41,998 bases of DNA from a virus. The notes under the pieces were generated by a model. The model made no database searches. It was not told where the DNA came from and saw only the letters and a program-made list of their open reading frames with translations. Shown here one piece after another: positions 24,745 through 31,726 of this stretch (position 1 is its first letter; every line of letters starts with the position of its first letter). The translations under genes and the position numbers were made by a program. The stretch spans positions 1 to 41,998 of the IMG/VR virus record IMGVR_UViG_3300022890_000048. One strand, written 5' to 3'.

Positions 24745-26225
24745 CACAGTATGATACATCCAAACAGATAATAGTAGAAAGGACAGCCGGCGAATCAAAT
24801 GGAACAAGCAACTTTAAGATCTCTTTTGATAGTCCATTTGGTAAATATAATGATGAGTTTACTTTAAACCAGAAGGTAGAAGTATATTCCGACGAGGAAA
24901 ACCCTCCAACGACACTTATTTTTACAGGGATAATAGAAGATATAAGATTCAGTGGGCGGGGTGCAAAACAAACCGTTGAATTAACTGGTAGAGATTATGG
25001 GGCAATATTACAAGATATAATCGTGGATCCAAGAATTTTCAAGAACGCAGAAGCAAGCAAGATCATTGAATCATTAATGGCCCAGAACGTATCTCCCACA
25101 CTCATATCCGTAAATAATGTAAACCCAACAACAACAACTATAGAAAGGATAACTTTCAATGGAGTAAGTGTATTTGATGCAATAGATAGGGTAGCAAAGA
25201 TCGCGGGATTTTATTTTTATGTAGACGAAGACAAAGACTTGCATTTTGTTGAAAAGGATACAATTCTATCTTCAGAAGTTTTAGATGATACAAACATAAC
25301 TTCCGCAGTATTTAGAGAATCAGATCAAGAGATTTATAATCAGATAACAGTATACGGGGCAAGACAATTAACTGGAGCAAAGGAAATATTCACTGTTGGG
25401 ACAGATAATACTGGTTCAAAGTTTGATTTAACTTCAAAGCCATATAATGTTACAGTTAATTTAAGTGGTACAACAAATACACAACTGCAACCAGGGGGAA
25501 TTGTTAACATTAGTAACCCAGCAGAACAAGATGTAAAGTTTTTAGTTGATTTTCAGCAAAAGGATGTTATCTTGACAAGTGGAACTACTGCAGGAGATAA
25601 CACTGTACCAAATGGTAGTGTAGTCATAATTGATTATCAGAGGAGTACTCCACTAATTAGAAGAACAAGGGACGACACAAGTATCGCAGCTTATGGGCCA
25701 AAGCATAAACTAATTGTAGATAAGAACATAAAAGACTTAGAAGAAGCAAGCATTGTAGCGTCATCAACCTTATCTGAATTGAAGGATCCCAAAATAGAGG
25801 GAAAGGTAGATGTTGCAGGAATAACAAACGTAACGCCAGGCAACTTAGTGACTGTACATATTCCGGACCAAGGACAACCGAGCAAGCAATATGCAGTTTA
25901 TAGTAGTATTTATGATCTAACACCGACGACAACACTAAGAGATAACACTACAAGTCTCAGATTGAATAAAAAAGTTTATGATTTTGCTGATACAATGAAA
26001 GAACAAATTTTAAGATTAAGAGAATTGGAAGCATCAGACGTTGATACTTCGGTAACAAACATAGAAATCTCCACAGGAAGCGTAGGGGTGTCCGGGGCTT
26101 ATCAGATAGTACAAACAAGCATTGGTTCTGGATTTTACTTTAACATTCCTGGGCATGATGTATTAAATAATCCAAGATCTATATTGGGGCCATGGGTTGG
26201 AGGATCCGTAGTATTAAATGGATGA
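24741..26225 (+). CDS. Tail hub / baseplate protein (late control D-like)
   Basis: A 494-residue protein whose first 350 residues resemble gp27/gpD-type hub folds: FTGIIEDIRFSGRGAKQTVEL followed by a TGRDYGAIL segment and an AIDRVAKIAGFYFYVDED helix-strand unit. These form the trimeric ring at the end of the tail tube. The last 100 residues are different (TGSVGVSGAYQIVQTSIGSG) and may bind a fibre. It is joined by ATGA to the repeat protein. Confidence 0.75.
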   Translation: MTQYDTSKQIIVERTAGESNGTSNFKISFDSPFGKYNDEFTLNQKVEVYSDEENPPTTLIFTGIIEDIRFSGRGAKQTVELTGRDYGAILQDIIVDPRIFKNAEASKIIESLMAQNVSPTLISVNNVNPTTTTIERITFNGVSVFDAIDRVAKIAGFYFYVDEDKDLHFVEKDTILSSEVLDDTNITSAVFRESDQEIYNQITVYGARQLTGAKEIFTVGTDNTGSKFDLTSKPYNVTVNLSGTTNTQLQPGGIVNISNPAEQDVKFLVDFQQKDVILTSGTTAGDNTVPNGSVVIIDYQRSTPLIRRTRDDTSIAAYGPKHKLIVDKNIKDLEEASIVASSTLSELKDPKIEGKVDVAGITNVTPGNLVTVHIPDQGQPSKQYAVYSSIYDLTPTTTLRDNTTSLRLNKKVYDFADTMKEQILRLRELEASDVDTSVTNIEISTGSVGVSGAYQIVQTSIGSGFYFNIPGHDVLNNPRSILGPWVGGSVVLNG

Positions 26226-26237
26226 AAGGAGGATAAA

Positions 26238-26588
26238 ATGGGAATAACAACAACCGCATTAAACGTAATCGCAGCGAATATGGCTGGCTCAGCCATTCCA
26301 TCCCATATAGCAATAGGGATAGGAAGTACCGCATTCACAAGTGGCGATACGGTACTTGAAAATGAAACAGACCGGAACCAGATAAATGAGTATGATTTAA
26401 CGGCGAATGAGCAAGTGACTGTCATAGGAAACTGGGCACCATTAGAAATAAGTGGGACCATCCTAAAGGAATACGGAGTAATGACTGTCGGGAGTTCAAT
26501 GTTGAATAGGGAAGTTTTAACAGGGAGTTTAGTGTTCGATGGTGAACAAGAACTTCAGATTCAACAAGTATTTAAATTGTATATTTAA
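26238..26588 (+). CDS. Tail appendage protein, paralogue of 21841 product
   Basis: A 116-residue protein with IPSHIAIGIGSTAFTSGDTV then LENETDR, the same pattern as at 21841. A GGAGG site is eight bases upstream of ATG 26238, 12 bases after the hub stop. Probably a small tail-tip protein or fibre adaptor. Confidence 0.6.
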   Translation: MGITTTALNVIAANMAGSAIPSHIAIGIGSTAFTSGDTVLENETDRNQINEYDLTANEQVTVIGNWAPLEISGTILKEYGVMTVGSSMLNREVLTGSLVFDGEQELQIQQVFKLYI

Positions 26589-26610
26589 GTATAAAATTAA
26601 ACAATCAATA

Positions 26611-26619
26611 TTTAAAAAA
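26611..26619 (+). promoter_or_regulatory. Late-type promoter for His-rich fibre gene
   Basis: TTTAAAAAA with ATCAATATTTAAAAAA core and TATAAAA 13 bases upstream. The distance to ATG 26640 is about 25 bases, so this mRNA should be leaderless. Confidence 0.7.
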
Positions 26620-26639
26620 CAAAATTAACTTAATATAAA

Positions 26640-27458
26640 ATGGCAGAACTGTTTAGTCAATACGCGAGCGGGGTTCAATTAGCAGCAGGTGTGATAGCTG
26701 GAAGTACACTTGGGGTAAGTGGGCTCAATCCAATAATCGATAGACTCAATTCTATTTCTCCGAGTGATGATCTTGTAAGCGGTACTGCATTGACAGTTTA
26801 TGCCTCGGCAAGCAACCTTGGAGCACCAGTTGGAACTGTGGCATCATGGCTGAAAACATTAACCGGAACCCCAGCATTACCAGACAATTGGACAGAATGT
26901 GATGGTTCAGTAGTTAGCGACGGAGATTCGGTATATGATGGGGAGACACTTCCAGATTTAAATGGAGATAACCGATTTCTACGTGGAAGTTCAAGCTCCG
27001 GATCAACGGGCGGAGCAGCAACACATACACATACTGGTGGTAGTCATAGTCATAGTTTTAGTGATTCTTTTACAACTTCTTCAGATTCACATACCCATAC
27101 AGTTAGTGTTAGTGGATCAACAAGTTCAGCAGGAGCGCACAGTCATACATTAAGTGGGAATACTGGGGATTGTGACGACACACATGATTTTGTAACCAGT
27201 GTTAGTGGCCCCGGGGTTACAAGTGTTAATTCAGCAGGTGGGGCAGATAATTCCCACGCGCATCCACAAATAGGAAGTACAAGCACTTATTCCAATCACT
27301 ATCATACTTTCTCTGATACTGCAACAACAGGTTCAGACTCACATTCACACACAGGTTCGGTATCTGGAACAACAGGTGCGGGCGGAACAGGAACTACAAG
27401 TTCAGCGAGTACCCTTCCTCCTTACTATAGTGTAGTGTGGATCATACGAATTAAATAG
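26640..27458 (+). CDS. Tail-collar-type fibre with His-rich repeats
   Basis: A 272-residue protein. Residues 60-110 form a phage tail-collar domain (PALPDNWTECDGSVVSDG ... LPDLNGDNRFLRG). The rest contains many His-x-His units (THTHTGGSHSHS and similar) separated by Ser/Thr/Gly. In T4 gp37-like fibres, His-x-His pairs line up to bind metal ions in a narrow trimeric needle. It ends with LPPYYSVVWIIRIK, the normal ending of collar proteins. Confidence 0.85.
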   Translation: MAELFSQYASGVQLAAGVIAGSTLGVSGLNPIIDRLNSISPSDDLVSGTALTVYASASNLGAPVGTVASWLKTLTGTPALPDNWTECDGSVVSDGDSVYDGETLPDLNGDNRFLRGSSSSGSTGGAATHTHTGGSHSHSFSDSFTTSSDSHTHTVSVSGSTSSAGAHSHTLSGNTGDCDDTHDFVTSVSGPGVTSVNSAGGADNSHAHPQIGSTSTYSNHYHTFSDTATTGSDSHSHTGSVSGTTGAGGTGTTSSASTLPPYYSVVWIIRIK

Positions 27459-27463
27459 ACAAA

Positions 27464-27622
27464 ATGAAAAAATACAATTGGAAAATAACTGCTAAGAAGT
27501 TTGGAATTATTGCATTGGAAATCCTGGTAGCAGGGGTTCTTTCTTATGCGACAGACCATCCAGAATTTTTAGTAATCGTTCCATTAGCTGAAGCATTTAG
27601 AAATTGGATCAAGCACAGATGA
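27464..27622 (+). CDS. Small membrane protein, 52 aa, possible holin
   Basis: A basic N-terminus (MKKYNWKITAKKFG) is followed by a hydrophobic segment from residue 14 to 30 and a second weaker one (FLVIVPLAEAF). It overlaps the next gene by ATGA. Position after the fibre gene and before another small membrane protein is the usual site of lysis genes. No endolysin is visible, so the role is uncertain. Confidence 0.55.
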   Translation: MKKYNWKITAKKFGIIALEILVAGVLSYATDHPEFLVIVPLAEAFRNWIKHR

Positions 27623-27810
27623 AAGATGGGTGCTCTTACGGAAAAGTGACAAGACAAATAGTGACTGACATAAAAGATGATATTCAAAGCATAAAGGCAG
27701 ATCTTAAAGATGTTTCAAATCACTTTCATAATCGACTTCCGACTTGGGCGTCTGTGGTATTAACCCTTCTTGGGATCGCCCTCGGAGCATTATTATCTGC
27801 ACAGTTTTAG
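27619..27810 (+). CDS. Small membrane protein, 63 aa, XhlA-like topology
   Basis: The N-terminal 40 residues form an amphipathic helix (VTDIKDDIQSIKADLKDV). The last 20 are one hydrophobic segment (WASVVLTLLGIALGALL). This order matches hemolysin XhlA-type proteins that work with a holin. ATG 27619 is preferred to an upstream in-frame TTG because of the overlap with the previous stop. Confidence 0.6.
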   Translation: MKDGCSYGKVTRQIVTDIKDDIQSIKADLKDVSNHFHNRLPTWASVVLTLLGIALGALLSAQF

Positions 27811-27831
27811 TATAAAACCGATTAATCAATA

Positions 27832-27950
27832 TTTATAAAACAAATTTGCGATGTTTATATGTGTCGTGAGGACCGCCTTCGACACTTAAAATACAAAAAC
27901 AAACAGGAAAATGATTTATATATTCAAACAGAGAATTGAAAGGAGGATTA
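27832..27950 (+). promoter_or_regulatory. Double promoter with leader hairpin before 27952 gene
   Basis: The first box, TTTATAAAA (27832-27840), belongs to the late-type element. Transcription from it would run into a hairpin, GTGTCG (27861-27866) with CGACAC (27880-27885), extended by an inner AGG/CCT. A second TATA-like TTTATATA is at 27915-27922, and a strong AAGGAGG site is at 27940-27946. Together they suggest two start points with different leaders for the fibre gene. Confidence 0.5.
27859..27939 (+). CDS. Possible leaderless leader peptide, 26 aa
   Basis: An ATG 23-24 bases after the first TATA box opens a 26-codon frame (MCREDRLRHLKYKNKQ, then a short tail) that ends one base before the ribosome binding site of the next gene. 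Position fits a leader peptide that could influence the hairpin and the gene behind it. It is short, so chance is a real alternative. Confidence 0.25.
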   Translation: MCREDRLRHLKYKNKQENDLYIQTEN

Positions 27951-27951
27951 A

Positions 27952-28632
27952 ATGACTTATACATTATCAGACGGTTTAAGAGATAGAGAATACAATAAGT
28001 TCGTAGCAAACGCAGGATCAATATCTTCTGTAGCAGTATCGATAGTTTCTGGAGGAAATTTCTTTATTGGTTCGGTAAGTGCAAATGTTGATGCAGTATA
28101 TATCCAATCAGGAAATAACGTACACCTTGGAAGTGCTTGGTCGCAGGTAGGTTCTGTTTTAGTTACTAACGTAACAGAAGTTGGAAGTTTAGCAGTACAA
28201 ACAGTTGATGGAACAGTAATAACTGGATCAGCAGTAGTTGTTGAAAACTTTGGAGATTTGGGAAGTTCGGTAGTAGTGACTAACGATGTGGTTGTGAATG
28301 GATCTGTGGTAACATACAAAGACGACACAAACTATATCAAGGAACTTAGAAACGCAACATCGATTTCGGCAACAACAACAGATCTATGGTTAGCAGGAGC
28401 AGGAAGCAAAGCAGTAGCAACAGACATAGTGGCATCAATCGGAAGTCCGGCAAACAACTTGACAATTTCAACAGGTGGATCAGACCTTTATACAGTATTC
28501 CTTGGAGAGAATGGTGGATTTGTGACAAACTTGCAAACACCAATAGAAACAGCGGTTGGAGGTTCATTTGCTTTGACAACAACAACTGTGGGAAGTACAT
28601 CGGTAACTCTTACAGGATACAACATAATTTAA
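27952..28632 (+). CDS. Fibre/decoration protein, paralogue of 9966 product
   Basis: A 226-residue protein. The start (IGSVSANVDAVYIQSG) and the NFGDLGSSVVVTN repeats match the protein at 9966. The C-terminal 90 residues differ (a beta-rich domain ending in TTVGSTSVTLTGYNII) and may be a receptor-binding head. Strong AAGGAGG site; probably made in quantity. Confidence 0.65.
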   Translation: MTYTLSDGLRDREYNKFVANAGSISSVAVSIVSGGNFFIGSVSANVDAVYIQSGNNVHLGSAWSQVGSVLVTNVTEVGSLAVQTVDGTVITGSAVVVENFGDLGSSVVVTNDVVVNGSVVTYKDDTNYIKELRNATSISATTTDLWLAGAGSKAVATDIVASIGSPANNLTISTGGSDLYTVFLGENGGFVTNLQTPIETAVGGSFALTTTTVGSTSVTLTGYNII

Positions 28633-28638
28633 TAGAAC

Positions 28639-29511
28639 ATGACAGACATTGCAAGCTGGGCAGATTTCAGCGGAATTAGTACTGACCTTAGTGGAGACTA
28701 TGTATTAACTACTAATCTATCCTCTTCGGATGCAGGATGGGCAGGAATAGGTAGTCCTTACACTCCATTCGGTTTCATTAGTGGGGTAAGTTATACTACA
28801 TTTACTGGAACATTTAATGGAAGTTATTTCACAATATCAGATATACATTGTGTTAAAATTGTAGATAGTTACATTGGGATGTTTGCTAATCTTTCTGGTT
28901 CAGCAGAAGTAAAAAATGTTGGGGTTGTTAATTCTACGTTTAATGGATATGGTGATGCTGGGACAATTGCTGGTAGAAATGCGGGACTTATTGAAAATGT
29001 TTATTGTGACGCAAACTCTTCTGCTGAAAGTGTTACTGCTGGAGGAATCGTGTCAACAAACACTGGAAGTATTTTAAATTCATATAAAGCAGGAACAACA
29101 GCTTCTGCGTTTGATGCAGGAGGAATTGTATATAGCAATAGTGGGATAATAGAAAATTGTTATAATGTTGGAAAAGTTTATGCCATGAGTGATGCAGCAG
29201 GATTCGCTAATGCAAATACAGGTTCTATTATTAATTGTGGTTGGTATACTGGTGCTGGAGGAGAAGCATTATATGCAATAGCAATTGGTTCACTAAGTGT
29301 AACACATGAAACTGGTTCATTAATAGATTTTTATAATAGAGAATATGATTACGTTTCAGAAACACAAGATGGAATGTACAGAGATTCAAATGGAAGTTAT
29401 TTATGGGATAGTCCACCATGGTATTGGCAGACTGCGGCTTTGCCACTTTTCACAGAAGAAATTTTATCTATTAAAAAAACTATGTTATCTCCAAATACTA
29501 AATATTGGTGA
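28639..29511 (+). CDS. GLUG-like adhesin protein, paralogue of 22844 product
   Basis: A 290-residue protein with beta-helix repeats such as TAGGIVSTNTGSILNSYK and DAGGIVYSNSGIIENCY, the GLUG pattern. The N-terminal segment (FTGTFNGSYFTISDI) is also typical of this adhesin class. The C-terminus has WDSPPWYWQTAALPLF, a closing motif seen in several such proteins. Starts seven bases after the previous stop. Likely a receptor-binding appendage. Confidence 0.7.
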   Translation: MTDIASWADFSGISTDLSGDYVLTTNLSSSDAGWAGIGSPYTPFGFISGVSYTTFTGTFNGSYFTISDIHCVKIVDSYIGMFANLSGSAEVKNVGVVNSTFNGYGDAGTIAGRNAGLIENVYCDANSSAESVTAGGIVSTNTGSILNSYKAGTTASAFDAGGIVYSNSGIIENCYNVGKVYAMSDAAGFANANTGSIINCGWYTGAGGEALYAIAIGSLSVTHETGSLIDFYNREYDYVSETQDGMYRDSNGSYLWDSPPWYWQTAALPLFTEEILSIKKTMLSPNTKYW

Positions 29512-29519
29512 TACAAACC

Positions 29520-29578
29520 TTTAAAAATGATACTTTCTTATTATTCCAGAGTACTTTCGAGTATTTTGCGAGTACTTT
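29520..29578 (+). promoter_or_regulatory. Promoter with three in-phase operator-like repeats
   Basis: TTTAAAAA at 29520-29527 would start transcription near 29548. Immediately there, AGTACTTT (29550-29557), AGTATTTT (29560-29567) and AGTACTTT (29571-29578) repeat at 10-11 bases, one helical turn. A regulator bound here would block the start site. Confidence 0.5.
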
Positions 29579-29601
29579 AATTAAATATGGAGACACAAAA
29601 T

Positions 29602-30117
29602 ATGGAAAAGAATTTTGTTAACACCGTAACTTTTAAGAGCTTAGTTTGGATTATGGCTTTATTGGTTCTCTTTACAGCAGGAAGCGCATTTGTATTAGTA
29701 AATGCACCAGCTATTGAAGTACCAGCAGTTGATTGTCCAGTTCTACCGGCCTTAAATAACTCGGATGTTCTCGGCGCAGTTCAAGATGTTCAGTTGACTT
29801 TAGACGAAGATAAAAACTGGCAAGATGTGGCTGAAGAATTAGCAACAGACGAATTTGAAAGCAGAGACAACAAAGATATCTACGAAGCAATTGATGCACT
29901 ACTTGGAGACATTGACGAGAGAGAAGACATTGACAGAATCGTTGTAAAAGACGAGGAAGTTACATCTTACGACGTTGATGACGAAGACGCAGTTGTTGTA
30001 CAAGAATTAAAAGTATATTACGAAGACGTTGACGGCAACGATAAGAAAGTATATTTGGAAGTTACAACTGAAATCAATGAAGGCGAAGTAGAAGACCAAA
30101 ATATCGTTCTTGCATAA
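29602..30117 (+). CDS. Acidic membrane-anchored or secreted protein
   Basis: About 171 residues. Residues 8-33 form a hydrophobic segment (LVWIMALLVLFTAGSAFVLV) that can be a signal anchor. The rest is strongly acidic (Asp/Glu-rich, e.g. DDEDAVVVQELKVYYEDVD), which would place it outside the cell. I take ATG 29602 because GGAG lies about eight bases before it; an in-frame ATG at 29587 is possible. It has its own promoter. A role in exclusion or surface modification is possible but not shown. Confidence 0.65.
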   Translation: MEKNFVNTVTFKSLVWIMALLVLFTAGSAFVLVNAPAIEVPAVDCPVLPALNNSDVLGAVQDVQLTLDEDKNWQDVAEELATDEFESRDNKDIYEAIDALLGDIDEREDIDRIVVKDEEVTSYDVDDEDAVVVQELKVYYEDVDGNDKKVYLEVTTEINEGEVEDQNIVLA

Positions 30118-30129
30118 GACGAGTTAAAT

Positions 30130-30153
30130 TTATTTTTATTTTATTTTTTTAAT
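30130..30153 (+). terminator. T-rich terminator after acidic protein gene
   Basis: A long run of T with scattered A, starting 13 bases after the stop. No hairpin is needed for archaeal termination. It would separate the virion genes from the accessory region. A 21-codon frame starting at 30156 follows but I do not regard it as supported. Confidence 0.5.
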
Positions 30154-30213
30154 TTATGCAGAAAGCAGTTTTAGAACAAGGAAAAAGATTCCATGCAAAG
30201 AAGGTAATTGGAT

Positions 30214-30444
30214 ATGAGTAGATTAACCTTAGAACAGATACAAGAATTAGAAGTAGAAGGAAAATATGTTTGTCCTTATGTTAGAAATCCAAGACTTGTT
30301 TATGGCAAGGCCTTTGGAGACTGCGCGCTCAGACCAAAAGGATTGAACAGAACTTGTTTAAAACCGAGACTATTCGATTCAGATGATGGATTCAAAGAAT
30401 GTTATGTATATCAAAGATGGGTTGCAAAAGCTGGTAGAGAATGA
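30214..30444 (+). CDS. Four-cysteine protein, 76 aa
   Basis: Four cysteines in the order VCPYV, GDCALR, RTCLKP and KECYVYQRW. The spacing is too wide for a simple zinc ribbon but would suit a metal or iron-sulfur site. ATG 30214 is preferred to a TTG six bases upstream. It is coupled to the next Cys-containing gene by ATGA. No named family. Confidence 0.6.
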   Translation: MSRLTLEQIQELEVEGKYVCPYVRNPRLVYGKAFGDCALRPKGLNRTCLKPRLFDSDDGFKECYVYQRWVAKAGRE

Positions 30445-30629
30445 AATGCAACAGTAACAAACAAAGAATTTACTGGGAGAGAACACGTTTAAAATCAGCA
30501 TTGGAAGGATTAACACAACCAGAAAAGATAAGGTATGTAGAAAAGCATGGTGAAGAATTAAGAAATGAATACTGTGATAAAATATGCCAGTATAGAGATC
30601 AATGTGACAGCCGATCGGCCAGACTGTAA
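30441..30629 (+). CDS. Small basic protein with Cys cluster, 62 aa
   Basis: A basic helical protein with three cysteines near the end (EYCDKICQYRDQC) and one at residue 3. A zinc or cluster site is possible, perhaps shared with the neighbour at 30214. The last codons contain the perfect palindrome GCCGATCGGC (30610-30619), which is unusual in this AT-rich genome. Confidence 0.5.
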   Translation: MKCNSNKQRIYWERTRLKSALEGLTQPEKIRYVEKHGEELRNEYCDKICQYRDQCDSRSARL

Positions 30630-30666
30630 TGGCGGCAAAAATTATGGAAATTGGATACGCCGCCGT
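30629..30666 (+). other. GC-rich inverted repeat
   Basis: GGCGGC (30631-30636) and GCCGCC (30659-30664) can pair, with two more weak pairs outside and a 22-base AT-rich loop. It directly follows the Cys-rich gene. It could be a terminator, an RNA element or a protein site. Its loop shares the segment ATGGAAATT...GGATACGC with 30794-30812. Confidence 0.45.
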
Positions 30667-30689
30667 ATAAGATATGTAAGTAATTAATG

Positions 30690-30733
30690 TATATAAACCT
30701 TTGGTTTAGTTCGCACAATCCAGTTCGCACAAT
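30690..30733 (+). promoter_or_regulatory. Promoter with tandem 12-base repeats
   Basis: TATATAAA at 30690-30697 is followed by AGTTCGCACAAT at 30708-30719 and again at 30722-30733. The repeats cover the expected start of transcription and have a 14-base period. They may be operator sites or iterons of a replication origin, since this is the largest gene-poor stretch of the genome. Confidence 0.5.
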
Positions 30734-30763
30734 TAAACAAGGAAAAAACCAGTTTTTAGAAGG

Positions 30764-30773
30764 TTTTAAAAAA
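30764..30773 (+). promoter_or_regulatory. TATA box for the 47-aa gene
   Basis: TTTTAAAAAA lies 25 bases (centre to start) before ATG 30794, matching the leaderless spacing seen elsewhere in this genome. Confidence 0.45.
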
Positions 30774-30793
30774 GAAAGATACGTAGATAATTC

Positions 30794-30937
30794 ATGGAAA
30801 TTAAATTGGATACGCAGCAACTTTTTTATGGAGCGGGGATTCTCCCCATTTGTCGTCGGTACTTTTGCCCAGGGCTTTGTAAGAACCAGGAAATAAAGGA
30901 GTTTTCTGTTATACTACTTGAGGTTAAAAGAGTGTAA
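30794..30937 (+). CDS. Small Cys-containing protein, 47 aa
   Basis: A short frame with MEIKLDTQQLFYGAGILPIC at the start and CRRYFCPGLCKNQE next, giving cysteines at C-x7-C-x3-C. The ending FSVILLEVKRV is beta-like. The YGAGILPI stretch superficially recalls the first strand of NUDIX enzymes, but the protein is too short to be one. A TATA box at the leaderless distance and a terminator hairpin at its end support expression. It could be a remnant of a longer gene. Confidence 0.4.
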   Translation: MEIKLDTQQLFYGAGILPICRRYFCPGLCKNQEIKEFSVILLEVKRV

Positions 30938-30952
30938 GGATCTCTTTTTTTT
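30926..30952 (+). terminator. Hairpin terminator
   Basis: AAAAGAG (30926-30932) pairs with CTCTTTT (30942-30948), loop of nine bases, followed directly by more T. It overlaps the end of the 47-aa gene and would end transcripts started at 30690 or 30764. Confidence 0.6.
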
Positions 30953-30995
30953 AAGATTGAATTATATTAATCTTAATTATAAATCCTTTAAAAAA
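30952..30995 (+). promoter_or_regulatory. Operator-like dyad and TATA box before 31036 gene
   Basis: TAAGATT (30952-30958) and AATCTTA (30969-30975) form a perfect 7-base dyad with a 10-base gap, ending 12 bases before TTTAAAAAA (30987-30995). The downstream gene encodes a ribbon-helix-helix-like protein, so self-repression at this dyad is a natural idea. A 10-codon frame at 31007-31039 ends on the ATG of the gene and could be a leader peptide. Confidence 0.5.
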
Positions 30996-31035
30996 CAAAA
31001 AAAACAATGATTGTACGAACCTTTTTTAAAAAACA

Positions 31036-31311
31036 ATGAAAAAATCACTAAATCCAACTGCACATGCAAAAGGACTCAAGCCATGGAACAAACTGGTACT
31101 ACAAAATAAACCAATTGCCTTCAGACCGAAAGATGATGTTAAAAAATTCTTAAAAGAATTAGATCAAACAGATCAGAATCTTTCAAAACATATTAATAGG
31201 GCTTTAAGATTACTGGAACAATATCGAAAGGATCCAACAGCATTAATGAAAGATTTAAAAAGAAAGCATTCCTTAGATTTCCACTATGTCAACCGAAACG
31301 CTTTCTACTGA
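31036..31311 (+). CDS. Ribbon-helix-helix-like DNA-binding protein (putative)
   Basis: A 91-residue protein. Residues 27-63 fit a ribbon-helix-helix: the strand PIAFRPKDDVKKFL, then LDQTDQNLSKHINRALRLL, where the N-L-S-x-x-I-N-R-A-L pattern is typical of helix 2. Such proteins act as transcription repressors or antitoxins. It overlaps the following gene, which is unknown, so a regulator-partner pair is possible. An inverted repeat upstream could be its operator. Confidence 0.6.
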   Translation: MKKSLNPTAHAKGLKPWNKLVLQNKPIAFRPKDDVKKFLKELDQTDQNLSKHINRALRLLEQYRKDPTALMKDLKRKHSLDFHYVNRNAFY

Positions 31312-31522
31312 TAGACGATTTAAAATTGATAGATTATTAAAAGGATCCGTCGAAGTTTCTATGTTTAATAAAGAATTAGCAAAAATTATTGGTAGATATG
31401 GTTACGGTGGAAATGTTAATGAAGTAGAAGAAACACCCGAGTGGGCCTTGCATCAAGGGAAGGAGATTATTTCAGAAACTCACAGTGTGTGGGAAAATTT
31501 CTGGATGGCAAAGAAAAGATAA
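31286..31522 (+). CDS. Hypothetical protein, 78 aa
   Basis: No family recognised. Contains IIGRYGYGGNVNEVEETPEW and ends WMAKKR. It starts 26 bases inside the ribbon-helix-helix gene, a tight arrangement seen in two-gene regulatory or toxin-antitoxin units, but no toxin motif is visible. Confidence 0.5.
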   Translation: MSTETLSTDRRFKIDRLLKGSVEVSMFNKELAKIIGRYGYGGNVNEVEETPEWALHQGKEIISETHSVWENFWMAKKR

Positions 31523-31527
31523 TCAAA

Positions 31528-31659
31528 ATGGCAAACAGAGATACAACAGGTCCAAGAAGCGGAAGCACAGGTCCAAGAGATGGGAGAGGAAATGGAAAGG
31601 GCAGAGCTGGCGGAAAAGGAACTGGAAGAAAGACTGGCGGACAAAAAGGCAGTCGATAA
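31528..31659 (+). CDS. Gly/Arg-rich protein, 43 aa (DUF5320-like)
   Basis: Almost wholly Gly, Arg, Lys, Thr and Ser (NRDTTGPRSGSTGPRDGRGN, continuing with GKG and GGK units). The GPxxG...TGP/GPRDGRG pattern resembles short DUF5320-like proteins. It has no stable fold by eye and may bind nucleic acid. Starts five bases after the previous stop. Confidence 0.55.
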   Translation: MANRDTTGPRSGSTGPRDGRGNGKGRAGGKGTGRKTGGQKGSR

Positions 31660-31695
31660 ATAAATCTAAAAAAATTGAGAGAGAAATGAAGTGTG

Positions 31696-31726
31696 CACTA
31701 AGGTACCGACGAGGTTCACCTTAGTG
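31696..31726 (+). promoter_or_regulatory. Perfect 9-base dyad hairpin upstream of 31768 promoter
   Basis: CACTAAGGT (31696-31704) pairs perfectly with ACCTTAGTG (31718-31726), and the 13-base loop contains a further ACC/GGT. It ends 11 bases before a TATA box. It can act as a terminator of the Gly/Arg-rich operon or an operator for the next. Confidence 0.5.

Noticed and set aside
30687-30896. 69-codon frame across the regulatory region
   Set aside because: It starts on the TATA box and runs through the tandem repeats; the 47-residue frame with leaderless spacing is the better choice.
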